From: an uncultured Bacteroidota bacterium
GTDB taxonomy: Bacteria > Bacteroidota > Bacteroidia > Chitinophagales > Saprospiraceae
Assembly: GCA_937872515.1 (NCBI GenBank)
Contig: CALMSX010000115.1
Location: forward strand, 119,849-183,848
Direction of reading: 5' to 3'
Length of the DNA: 64,000 bases
Within the stretch, counting starts at the first letter, position 1. Each line of letters starts with the position of its first letter. The notes below the pieces were generated by a model. That model saw only the letters and a program-made list of their open reading frames with translations, searched no databases and was not told the DNA's origin. The position numbers were made by a program, and so were the translations under genes. Positions 52,210 to 60,352 of the stretch are shown piece by piece.

Positions 52210-53832
52210 CTAGGCATTAACCAGGGCCTCTTTTGCCGTCTTTATCCTTTCGTCGTTTAAGTAATCATCAAAACTGGTTTCCCTGTCGACAATGCCGTAA
52301 GGTGTAATTTCAATCACTCTGTCAGCCACAGATTGAGCCAAGGCGTGGTCACGGGTTGTAAACAAAACCGTACCTCTGTAATCGTTGAGTCCGTTGTTCA
52401 AAGCGGTAATGGATTCGAGGTCAAGGTGGTTGGTAGGCTCGTCCAATAAGATAACATTGGCATTGGCTGTCATTAGACGACTTAGCATGCACCTCATTTT
52501 TTCTCCTCCACTCAAAACGGTACAATTCTTCTGGGTCTCTTCACCGCTAAACAACATCCTTCCTAAGAATCCCCGCAAATCGGTTTCATCCATATTGGTG
52601 GTGTACTGTCTTAGCCAATCCACCAAATTCATATCCTTATTTACAAAGTATTCACCGTTGTCAGAAGGTAGATAGGCGCTGGTTATGGTTATGCCCCATT
52701 TGAAGCTCCCGTCGTAGTCATTGTCTTCTCCCGCTAAAATTTTATATAAAGCAGTAGTGGCCAGTGAGTTTTCAGAATAAATAGCAATTTTTTGACCCTT
52801 TCTAACATCAAATTTGACATTTTTTAACAACACCATGTCACCACTTACTTTTTCGTTGATATTGACATCCAGGATTTGGTCACCAGCTTCGCGTCCCTGG
52901 TTATTGAATATAATGCCCGGGTACCTTCTGTTGGAAGGTCGCATATCATTTAGATTGATCTTGTCCAATGCTTTTTTCCTACTGGTTGCCTGTTTGGATT
53001 TAGAGGCATTGGCAGAGAATCGGGCGATGAAGGCCTTCAATTCAGCAATTTTATCTTCCGCCTTTTTGTTTTGATCAGCCCGCTGTTTCAACAACAGCTG
53101 TGAGCTTTCATACCAGAATGAGTAATTGCCCGAAAAAATAGTAATCTTGCCAAAATCGATGTCAGCTACATGGGTACAAACAGCATCCAGGAAGTGACGG
53201 TCGTGACTCACTACCAAAACGATTTTATCATAGTCGGCCAAAAATTCTTCGAGCCAGGCTATGGTAGAAAAGTCAAGGTCGTTAGTAGGCTCATCCAACA
53301 ACAAGATATCAGGATGCCCAAATAAAGCCTGAGCCAGCAAAACCCTTACCTTATCTTTTGAATCTAATTCGTTCAACAACTTATAATGAAGATCCTCAGC
53401 TATGCCCAGATTGGATAAAAGAGTAGCTGCATCACTTTCTGCATTCCATCCATCCATTTCAGCAAATTGAGCCTCGAGTTCCCCTGCTTTAAGTCCATCA
53501 GCATCTGAAAAATCCGGTTTTAGATAAATGGCATCTTTTTCTTTCATGATGTCATACAACCTTCGGTTTCCCATGATCACGGTTTCCAGTACCGGAAAGT
53601 CATCAAACTCGTAGTGATTCTGTTTCAAAACACTCATCCTTAAATCTTTGCCAATCTCAACAGAACCCGTGGTGGGGTCTATTTCACCAGAAAGAATTTT
53701 CAAAAAAGTACTTTTCCCAGCCCCATTCGCACCAATAATGCCATAACAATTGCCTTCTGTGAATTTGATATTGACGTCTTCAAAAAGCGTGCGTTTGCCA
53801 TATCGAAGGGAAAGGTTAGAAACAGAAATCAT
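52210..53832 (-). CDS. ABC-F family protein (YbiT-like) with one degenerate ATP site
   Basis: 540 aa, two nucleotide-binding domains on one chain, no membrane segments. NBD1: Walker A GANGAGKST (34-42), Walker B LLLDEPTNDLD, His switch VSHDRHF; its signature is degenerate (LNELDSKDK). NBD2: Walker A degenerate (YSENSLATTALY, no Gly-Lys), signature LSGGEKMRC intact, Walker B LLDEPTNHLD, and the His switch is TRD. Thus one composite ATP site is complete and the other is not. ABC-F proteins act on ribosomes stalled or occupied by antibiotics; the role of this type is not established. A minus-strand -7-like TATTTTTG lies upstream (53872-53865). Confidence 0.9.
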   Translation of the reverse strand: MISVSNLSLRYGKRTLFEDVNIKFTEGNCYGIIGANGAGKSTFLKILSGEIDPTTGSVEIGKDLRMSVLKQNHYEFDDFPVLETVIMGNRRLYDIMKEKDAIYLKPDFSDADGLKAGELEAQFAEMDGWNAESDAATLLSNLGIAEDLHYKLLNELDSKDKVRVLLAQALFGHPDILLLDEPTNDLDFSTIAWLEEFLADYDKIVLVVSHDRHFLDAVCTHVADIDFGKITIFSGNYSFWYESSQLLLKQRADQNKKAEDKIAELKAFIARFSANASKSKQATSRKKALDKINLNDMRPSNRRYPGIIFNNQGREAGDQILDVNINEKVSGDMVLLKNVKFDVRKGQKIAIYSENSLATTALYKILAGEDNDYDGSFKWGITITSAYLPSDNGEYFVNKDMNLVDWLRQYTTNMDETDLRGFLGRMLFSGEETQKNCTVLSGGEKMRCMLSRLMTANANVILLDEPTNHLDLESITALNNGLNDYRGTVLFTTRDHALAQSVADRVIEITPYGIVDRETSFDDYLNDERIKTAKEALVNA

Positions 53833-53963
53833 GTAATAATTTTATAAAATTCAAAAACAAGAGACAAAAATACGGTATGACTCATTGACTTGACACCTAA
53901 ACGGAATATTATTTTGTTAATAAAGTATAAAACTATTTCCTATCTTGCTCAAAACTTTTTGAT

Positions 53964-54635
53964 ATGCGGTTGCTTATGGTGAGCGCCACTACCTATGAAA
54001 TGGCACCCCTCCTTCATTTTTTGGAGGAAAATGCTGTGCGGCATTCTTTCTTTCACTTTGAATTCAACCATCACACCATCCATCCCCTGGTTACCGGTGT
54101 CGGCATGGTGAATACGGCATTGGCAATGGCCAGAAGTGAATATGTCAAAGAAGTGGACCTGGCCATTCAAATGGGGGTGGCAGGCAGTTTTACGCCGGAT
54201 CTGGCCTTAGGTTCGGTTGTAGAAGTGACTTCAGATCGTTTTGCGGATCTGGGAGTCGAGGAAGCCGACGGCAGTTTTACAGATGTGTATGAAATGGATC
54301 TATGTGAAAAAGATGGCTATCCATTTGAAGATGGTTGGCTAAAGCCTGGTAAGCAGGTTTTAAAATCTGGCCTGAAGGAAGTCCGGGCGCTTACTGTCAA
54401 TAAAGTTCACGGCCATGCAGAATCCATCGACAGAATAGTAAAAAAATACAATGCCGATATTGAAAGTATGGAGGGAGCGGCCTTTTTTTATGCCTGTCGC
54501 CTAATGGATAAAAAGTGTTTACAAATCAGAGCCATCTCCAATAAAGTTGAACCCAGAAACAGGGCTGCCTGGGAGTTAGCCAAAGCCATCGATAATTTAA
54601 ATGGCGAAATTATTCGCCTTATCCAACAAATATAA
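53964..54635 (+). CDS. mqnB: Futalosine hydrolase
   Basis: 223 aa nucleosidase of the MTA/SAH phosphorylase-like family. It releases hypoxanthine from futalosine in the alternative (futalosine) menaquinone pathway. Features: MVSATTYEMAP with Glu12, VTGVGMVNTALAMA, MGVAGSF, SDRFADLGVEEADGSF and the active-site segment IESMEGAAFFYAC (167-178), then AISNKVEPRNR. The ADLGVEE and NKVEPRN segments favour futalosine hydrolase over MTA nucleosidase. No other mqn gene is in the window. A helicase gene starts 15 bp downstream. Confidence 0.88.
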   Translation: MRLLMVSATTYEMAPLLHFLEENAVRHSFFHFEFNHHTIHPLVTGVGMVNTALAMARSEYVKEVDLAIQMGVAGSFTPDLALGSVVEVTSDRFADLGVEEADGSFTDVYEMDLCEKDGYPFEDGWLKPGKQVLKSGLKEVRALTVNKVHGHAESIDRIVKKYNADIESMEGAAFFYACRLMDKKCLQIRAISNKVEPRNRAAWELAKAIDNLNGEIIRLIQQI

Positions 54636-54650
54636 AATTGTACCCTTATT

Positions 54651-55967
54651 TTGTCTAACTACGACCAGCATAAAAACGAAATAGACCGACTCCTGGCAAA
54701 GCTGGGCCACAGCTCTCTGACTGCCATGCAGCAAAAAGTATTTGATCCGCTGTTTTCGGGAAATGATGTCTGGCTTACCGCGCCAACAGGGTCAGGTAAA
54801 ACCCTGGCTTTTTTACTTCCTTTGGTTTTGCGGATCAGCCAACAAAAACTGCGCGCACTCATCATTGTGCCAACCCGAGAACTGGCCATCCAAACTGCTC
54901 AGGTTGCCAGAAATTTGGGTTCAGGATTGTCGGTGGTCTTGAGTTATGGCGGTAACAACAGGCACCGCGAGATCCTCGCCCTTCAACGCAATCCTGACCT
55001 GATAATTGGCACACCCGGCAGGTTGAGTGACCACCATAGAAATTCCGTTCTGAGTGGTGTCTTTGCAACGGTTGTCCTGGATGAATACGATAAATCCCTG
55101 GAAATTGGTTTCAAAGAGGAAATGAAGGACCTGATAGATGCTTTTACAACCGAACTAAATCAAGTGGTACTGACATCTGCCACCAAAGACAGTCAGCTAC
55201 CTTTGCTTGAAAAAAGAAACGACTGGAAAAATTTTGAGTTTGAAACCATCGAAAAAAGAGGAAGGGTAAAAACGTGGATGGTAAATTCTACCTCAAAGGA
55301 TAAGCTGGAAATTGTAAGTCATCTGTTGAACGACATTGGGGGACAAAAAGTAATCGTATTTGTCAATCACAAAGAATCTGCTGACAGGGTAGGGGATTCA
55401 TTGCAAAAGGCTCATTTTAATGCAGCTGTTTTTCACGGAGGCCTTGATCAATTTGAACGGGAGACAGTGATATCAAAATTCAGAAATGGCACCGTCAATA
55501 TATTAGTGGCCACCGATCTTGCTGCCAGGGGACTGGACATTCCCTTAGCGCGCTTTGTGGTCCACTACCATTTTCCCCACAAAGCAGAGGAAATGGTACA
55601 CAGAAATGGTAGAACAGGCAGGATGGGAAGCGATGGTGATATCTATTTCATCAGATTTGAAGGAGAAGACCTACCTGGCTTTCTTTCACCTATCCCGGCA
55701 GAGTATTTTCCTACCTTTGAAAAGACAGCTGAAGTACCTGAATCTATGACTACCTGGCAAATCAATAAGGGTAGAAAGGATAAAATCAGTAAGTCAGATA
55801 TTGTTGGCTTCCTGACCCAAAGCTGCCAGATTGAAGCCGGTCAAATTGGTTCCATTGATTTGGGAGAACACCAGGCACTGATTGCCCTAAAAGAAGAGGC
55901 ATGTTCCTTAATAACAGAGGGTAATCACAAAATTAAAAAACTGGCGGTCAGAATAACCAAGGTTTAG
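54651..55967 (+). CDS. DEYD-box RNA helicase
   Basis: 438 aa starting at a TTG (54651); no in-frame ATG precedes the Q-motif region, and the first Met is at residue 26. Superfamily 2: motif I APTGSGKT, Ia PTRELA, Ib TPGR, motif II DEYD instead of DEAD, motif III SAT, V ATDLAARGLDIP and VI HRNGRTGRMG. The C-terminal ~90 residues (TWQINKGRKDKISKSDIVGFL) form a small accessory domain. A role in RNA or ribosome metabolism is likely. It probably shares a transcript with mqnB, an unusual pairing. Confidence 0.88.
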   Translation: MSNYDQHKNEIDRLLAKLGHSSLTAMQQKVFDPLFSGNDVWLTAPTGSGKTLAFLLPLVLRISQQKLRALIIVPTRELAIQTAQVARNLGSGLSVVLSYGGNNRHREILALQRNPDLIIGTPGRLSDHHRNSVLSGVFATVVLDEYDKSLEIGFKEEMKDLIDAFTTELNQVVLTSATKDSQLPLLEKRNDWKNFEFETIEKRGRVKTWMVNSTSKDKLEIVSHLLNDIGGQKVIVFVNHKESADRVGDSLQKAHFNAAVFHGGLDQFERETVISKFRNGTVNILVATDLAARGLDIPLARFVVHYHFPHKAEEMVHRNGRTGRMGSDGDIYFIRFEGEDLPGFLSPIPAEYFPTFEKTAEVPESMTTWQINKGRKDKISKSDIVGFLTQSCQIEAGQIGSIDLGEHQALIALKEEACSLITEGNHKIKKLAVRITKV

Positions 55968-56031
55968 AGGCTGATTATGAATTGATTAGGTTAATTATTG
56001 CCTTTTGATAACATTTAGCCATTAGATTTGA

Positions 56032-56061
56032 TTGATATTCAATACAGGGTAAATATCTTTG
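56032..56061 (+). promoter_or_regulatory. Promoter of the DUF5606 gene
   Basis: TTG (56032-56034), a 19-nt spacer and TATCTTTG (56054-56061) match the Bacteroidota consensus. The leader to the start codon is about 45 nt. Confidence 0.65.
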
Positions 56062-56112
56062 CGGCCTCAAAGTTAATTTTTACCAATCTTCCTTAGAAAG
56101 AACAGCAAAATC

Positions 56113-56520
56113 ATGAAGTTAAAAAATGTAGTAGCCGTAAGCGGTCATCCGGGTTTAATGACCCTTGTTTCTTCTCGCAACAATGGCTTAATTCTCAAAG
56201 ATCCGGTTACAGGAAAATCCTCTTTCTTTTCGGTGCGTACCCACCAGTTTACGCCTTTGGAAACGGTTGGTATCTATACCATGAAAGACACGGTTGATCT
56301 CAAAGACATCTTCCAGACCATGTTGGATAAAATGTCAGATCTGCCTCCAGTTTCAGTAAAGTCTTCAGGCCCTGAGTTAATGGCTTATTTTGCCAATATT
56401 TTGCCCGACTATGATAAAGACAGGGTATATCCGGGAGACGTTAAAAAAGTAATCAAGTGGTTTAACAACCTCAACGATATGGGCTTTCTTACTGCAAAGG
56501 AGGAAGATGAAGAGGAATAA
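56113..56520 (+). CDS. DUF5606 domain protein
   Basis: 135 aa. It matches the Bacteroidota-restricted DUF5606 pattern: KNVVAVSGHPGLMTLVSSRNNGLILKD near the N-terminus, then VGIYTMKDTVDLKDIFQTML and PDYDKDRVYPGDVKKVIKWFNNLNDMGFL. The C-terminus is acidic (EEDEEE). The family has no established function; it is soluble, with an RNA-binding-like beta-barrel start suggested only by resemblance. It has its own strong promoter and a lipoprotein gene 55 bp downstream. Confidence 0.8.
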   Translation: MKLKNVVAVSGHPGLMTLVSSRNNGLILKDPVTGKSSFFSVRTHQFTPLETVGIYTMKDTVDLKDIFQTMLDKMSDLPPVSVKSSGPELMAYFANILPDYDKDRVYPGDVKKVIKWFNNLNDMGFLTAKEEDEEE

Positions 56521-56575
56521 GCACCCTAAATTGTAACGAAATCCGTTATACAAGTATCAACTTAAAAATCCATCT

Positions 56576-57772
56576 ATGAAACCATTGTTTTCTTTTTCGG
56601 TAATCGCCATTTTATTTACCCTTTTACTCACGGCTTGTGGTGAGGATCCTATTGTCCAGATGGATCCAACCCTGACGACTACAACAGCAGCCAACGATAC
56701 CATAAAAGCGGTCGCCAATCAATTTGCCAGCATCAACATTAGTGGAATTAAAGGCAGTGCGGAGCTCAATGGCATTGAAATATATGAAAACGACGTAAAA
56801 GTTTCCTTTGACAGGATAAGATTTAAAGGCACTGCTGTTGCCGCAAACCCGATCTTATTAATTACCAATGACCGCCAGGGTTTCACCGCAGAAGTAAGGT
56901 TGCGCACCCAATACGTAGACGCGGTATCAAAAATTACCATTTCGCTGATTGATAACGACGGTAAATCGGTATCGATATCCAGATTGATCAAAGCAACAAA
57001 ACAAGGCCCCGGTATCGGGTACTTTGCAGCCAATCCAGTAAACGCGGTTGCCCCGGGTACCGATTATGGTTTTAAGTTTTCTGTTACCACTGGATCGGCT
57101 CCATTGAGCAAAATATCGGTGAAAGAAAATGGGGTGATCATTACAGATGTTTCCCGTTTAAAATTTGATGGAGTGCCATTTTTTAGCAATCCTGAATTTT
57201 TACCTTCAGATAAAGTAGATGGTTTTGTGAGCAATGCTGTTTCAGTGGTCTTACCTACAACGATCGGAAAATGGCAATATACGTTCACCTTCACCGACAC
57301 CTTGGGTGGAGCCACAGAATATGTGGTGGATGCCTATGTGGGAACAAAGCTTGATTTTGTGGCCTCTGGTGTACTGTTGAATGCGGCAGGCCCACAAGGT
57401 ACCGGGGGGCTTGACCTGGATATGGGCATTAGTACGGGCAGTGACGATGCAGAAGCCGAAATTAAAGACGAAGGCATCGATGCCGCCCTACCATTGGCTA
57501 GCAATTGGAAACAAAAGATTTCTGCCGCCGGATCTGCAGAGCTAAGGCGGGTAATTCAGATCATAGATATATCAGATATCTACGTAAAAGAACAAATCCT
57601 CAATTACTGGAACCTGGGTAGCCCTGTAACCGGACCTACACCCAATAAGGTTTTGGTCAATGATATTTTTGTGGTCAAAAAGGACGACAGATACTACTTT
57701 TTGCAAATAGACAAGGTCACCGTTTCTCCGACCGACAATTCGGATAAATTTGAAGTAAGTATCAAATGGTAA
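56576..57772 (+). CDS. Hypothetical lipoprotein
   Basis: 398 aa. The signal peptide ends in LLTAC with Cys21 as lipid site, so it is a probable outer-membrane or periplasmic lipoprotein. The mature part is beta-rich, perhaps two or three immunoglobulin-like domains (residues 45-150, 150-255), followed by a C-terminal domain with DLDMGISTGSDDAEAEIKDEGID and KVLVNDIFVVKKDDRYYFLQIDKV. I do not recognise the family and assign no function. Confidence 0.7.
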   Translation: MKPLFSFSVIAILFTLLLTACGEDPIVQMDPTLTTTTAANDTIKAVANQFASINISGIKGSAELNGIEIYENDVKVSFDRIRFKGTAVAANPILLITNDRQGFTAEVRLRTQYVDAVSKITISLIDNDGKSVSISRLIKATKQGPGIGYFAANPVNAVAPGTDYGFKFSVTTGSAPLSKISVKENGVIITDVSRLKFDGVPFFSNPEFLPSDKVDGFVSNAVSVVLPTTIGKWQYTFTFTDTLGGATEYVVDAYVGTKLDFVASGVLLNAAGPQGTGGLDLDMGISTGSDDAEAEIKDEGIDAALPLASNWKQKISAAGSAELRRVIQIIDISDIYVKEQILNYWNLGSPVTGPTPNKVLVNDIFVVKKDDRYYFLQIDKVTVSPTDNSDKFEVSIKW

Positions 57773-57819
57773 TTTTTTAATATATTAGCTTCCACTTTTA
57801 ATAATTAAATCACTAAACT

Positions 57820-58218
57820 ATGTGGAAAGAATTTAAAAAATTTATCATGACCGGCAATGTAATTGATTTTGCCGTTGGTGTAATTTTGGCTGGTGCCGTG
57901 GGTGCAGTAGTCAATGGCTTTGTGGCAGATATTGCAATGCCCATTGTTGGGTACTTATCGGGTGGAATAGACTTTTCGCACATGAAATTGGTGCTTGCTG
58001 CCGCAGAATTAGGAGCGGATGGAAAGGAGATAAAACCTGAAGTTACCATATTTTATGGCCGTTGGATTACATCCATCATCAGTTTGGTTACCATTGGAGC
58101 CGTATTGTTTATTGTGGTAAAAGCGATGAATGCCGCAAGGAAACCCGTTGAAGCCCCACCTGCAGGACCCAGTGATATAGATCTATTGACAGAGATCAGA
58201 GATTTATTGAAAAAATAA
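57820..58218 (+). CDS. mscL: Large-conductance mechanosensitive channel MscL
   Basis: 132 aa, homopentameric inner-membrane channel that opens on osmotic downshock. Characteristic N-terminal helix and TM1 (FKKFIMTGNVIDFAVGVILAGAVGAVVNGFVADIAMPIVG), a periplasmic loop, TM2 (ISLVTIGAVLFIVVKAMN) and the cytoplasmic helix (DIDLLTEIRDLLKK). Full length. A strong terminator follows. Confidence 0.95.
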   Translation: MWKEFKKFIMTGNVIDFAVGVILAGAVGAVVNGFVADIAMPIVGYLSGGIDFSHMKLVLAAAELGADGKEIKPEVTIFYGRWITSIISLVTIGAVLFIVVKAMNAARKPVEAPPAGPSDIDLLTEIRDLLKK

Positions 58219-58224
58219 AAAATT

Positions 58225-58250
58225 AGGCGACGAAAAGTCGCCTTTTTTTA
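58225..58250 (+). terminator. Terminator after mscL
   Basis: AGGCGAC (58225-58231) pairs perfectly with GTCGCCT (58237-58243) around GAAAA and is followed by seven T. Confidence 0.9.
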
Positions 58251-58400
58251 TTGCTAAATTTAGATTTCATTCAAGGAGTCTTTTTACATTTTCCATTTCC
58301 AATTTTTGTTGGTTTCTGAACCCCCAGGATTTGCAAAAGCCGGCCTTGAAATGAATATTTCACAAAACGATTAATGCATAAAATATACTAATTCCATGAA

Positions 58401-58430
58401 ATAAAAAACCCGGTCTCAAGACCGGGTTCA
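58401..58430 (-). terminator. Terminator of the SulP-dabA-dabB operon
   Basis: Perfect 9-10 bp stem AACCCGGTCT / AGACCGGGTT (58407-58416, 58419-58428) followed on the minus strand by a T-run (complement of the A-run at 58403-58408). It lies ~50 bp after the dabB stop. Confidence 0.88.
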
Positions 58431-58475
58431 ACTGTAATTTGAAACAATTTGATGGTATTGTAATGACCCTCTTCT

Positions 58476-60350
58476 TTAGGAAGATCTAAATGCAACCTCG
58501 TGATTTGAATATCTATAGGGACCTAAAAATATTCTGGCATACATCCTGAAAACTGCCAAGCCGTCGACGATCAAGTTGGCTGCAATCAGAACTGTTAACC
58601 CGTATTGATTTTCATGAACGTGACCCAGAATGAGGTCTTCTCCAACAAAGCTGGGTGTTATGGGAAACCCCATAAGTCCCAAACTGGCGAGAAGAAAAAT
58701 CATACCCTGCACCGGTTTTATTCGATTGTATCCAAAAAAACCGTCAAGTGAGAGTTCAGGTACTGCTTTTTTCATGTGTAATAAAATCAAAACTCCAACA
58801 AGCCCGGAAACCATGATTCCACTTAGAAAAATATGAATTTGAGTAAAATCAAATTGTTCGTTGAATCCGATGGTGAGGGAGGTAAACAAATTATTTAAAA
58901 AGATCATGACCCATGCCTTAATTGGCTGTTTTCTTTGAACAAAGGCTCTTAATGAAATAATGATTCCTATTATTGAAAACACATAGGGAAGTACACCCAA
59001 AACTTCATTCGAGAGCAATTCTTTGTGGTACACAAAATAGAGACCAATAAAATAAGTTGGAATCAGACCAAAATAAACAACAAAAGGGGGGATATAGCTG
59101 ATAAAAATACCTAACTTCTTTAATGGTCGCCACAAAAAGTAATACATTACTTCATCCAGTCTGAATTCTCTAATAGAAAGAATGTACAAGGTCATTCTTA
59201 TTCTACCGATCAATCCTTTGTCAATATAATTTTGTGGTTGAATAAAATTAAAAAACTGATCGTGGATCAAATAGCTTAAAATGGAGGGAGATACCAGTAA
59301 TTGGTAGGTTCTTAAGAAGGCATTGGCCATAAAATGGATAACGGCAAACCAATGCCAACCTAATGCCACCCAAACAAACATCAAACCTATTTGTGCTATC
59401 GAGGAGTAAGCAATCTGTGTCTTTACAGATGATTGAACCCTGGCGATTCCGGTGGTTAATAGTGTTGTGGCGAGTCCCATGCCTGCCATCAGCCATCTGA
59501 ATTCAGTGTTGTTTTCCCATAATGGATAAGTTCTGATCATGAGAAAGACTCCCATATGAACGGACAGTGACCCATAAAATATGGCACTAGATGTGGTGGG
59601 TCCTTCCATTGCTCTGGGCAACCAGGATGAAAATGGCAATTGGGCGGATTTTACCGCAGCTACAATTAACAGGGCTACTGGTACAAACCATATTAAAAGT
59701 CCGGGAGCATGACTGTCATGTGTAGCAGCCGCAATGGCCTTAAAATCATAAAAGTCAATGCTTTTACCAACGGCGTGGTGTCCCGCCCAAATTGCCAATA
59801 ATAACAATACATCGGCTATACGATAATAAGAAACTACTTTTAATGCATTTTTTACAGGAAGGTACCTGTCATTGTAATAGGCAATCAGAAAGAAGGAGGT
59901 AATTCCTATAATTTCCCAACCAATAAACAAGGTTTCAAAGTTACCTGAAAAAATAATGATGTTGATGCCGAGAAAGAACAACAACAGGTTGTTGAAAAAA
60001 CGTTTGTATCCCTTCTCACGATGCATATAGTATCTGCTGAATAAGGCAACCATAAAAGTTATAAGGCACATCACTGAACCAAAAGCGACAGTAAAGCCAT
60101 CAAAATACAAATTGATACTGAAGTGACTGGTCCTGGTTTCGTAAAGTCGGAGCGCCTCATAATGAAAGGGAATGGCGCCATTTACCAGCCAATCAGTGGT
60201 TACCAAAAGAGCCGACAAAGAATGCAGTGTGATGGCAATAAAGGAGGTCCAGAATACTGCATCCTCATCTTTATTTTTGAAGAATGCCAATGCTATCAGA
60301 GCGAGCAGTGGAAGAAGAATGAACAAAGGTATTATATATGTGTATTGCAT
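58476..60350 (-). CDS. dabB: Proton-conducting subunit DabB of inorganic-carbon transporter
   Basis: 624 aa, about 14 transmembrane helices, NuoL/MrpA-type antiporter fold. Typical motifs: FIGWEIIGITSFFLIAYYNDRY (conserved Glu) and KSAQLPFSSWLPRAMEGPTTSSAIFYGSLSVHMGVFLMIR (conserved Lys and proline-broken helix). It is one ATG two bases after the dabA stop, which ties it to DabA rather than to complex I; no nuo or mrp genes are near. DAB complexes use the ion gradient to drive conversion of CO2 to bicarbonate inside the cell. It is last in the operon. Confidence 0.85.
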   Translation of the reverse strand: MQYTYIIPLFILLPLLALIALAFFKNKDEDAVFWTSFIAITLHSLSALLVTTDWLVNGAIPFHYEALRLYETRTSHFSINLYFDGFTVAFGSVMCLITFMVALFSRYYMHREKGYKRFFNNLLLFFLGINIIIFSGNFETLFIGWEIIGITSFFLIAYYNDRYLPVKNALKVVSYYRIADVLLLLAIWAGHHAVGKSIDFYDFKAIAAATHDSHAPGLLIWFVPVALLIVAAVKSAQLPFSSWLPRAMEGPTTSSAIFYGSLSVHMGVFLMIRTYPLWENNTEFRWLMAGMGLATTLLTTGIARVQSSVKTQIAYSSIAQIGLMFVWVALGWHWFAVIHFMANAFLRTYQLLVSPSILSYLIHDQFFNFIQPQNYIDKGLIGRIRMTLYILSIREFRLDEVMYYFLWRPLKKLGIFISYIPPFVVYFGLIPTYFIGLYFVYHKELLSNEVLGVLPYVFSIIGIIISLRAFVQRKQPIKAWVMIFLNNLFTSLTIGFNEQFDFTQIHIFLSGIMVSGLVGVLILLHMKKAVPELSLDGFFGYNRIKPVQGMIFLLASLGLMGFPITPSFVGEDLILGHVHENQYGLTVLIAANLIVDGLAVFRMYARIFLGPYRYSNHEVAFRSS

Positions 60351-60352
60351 GT

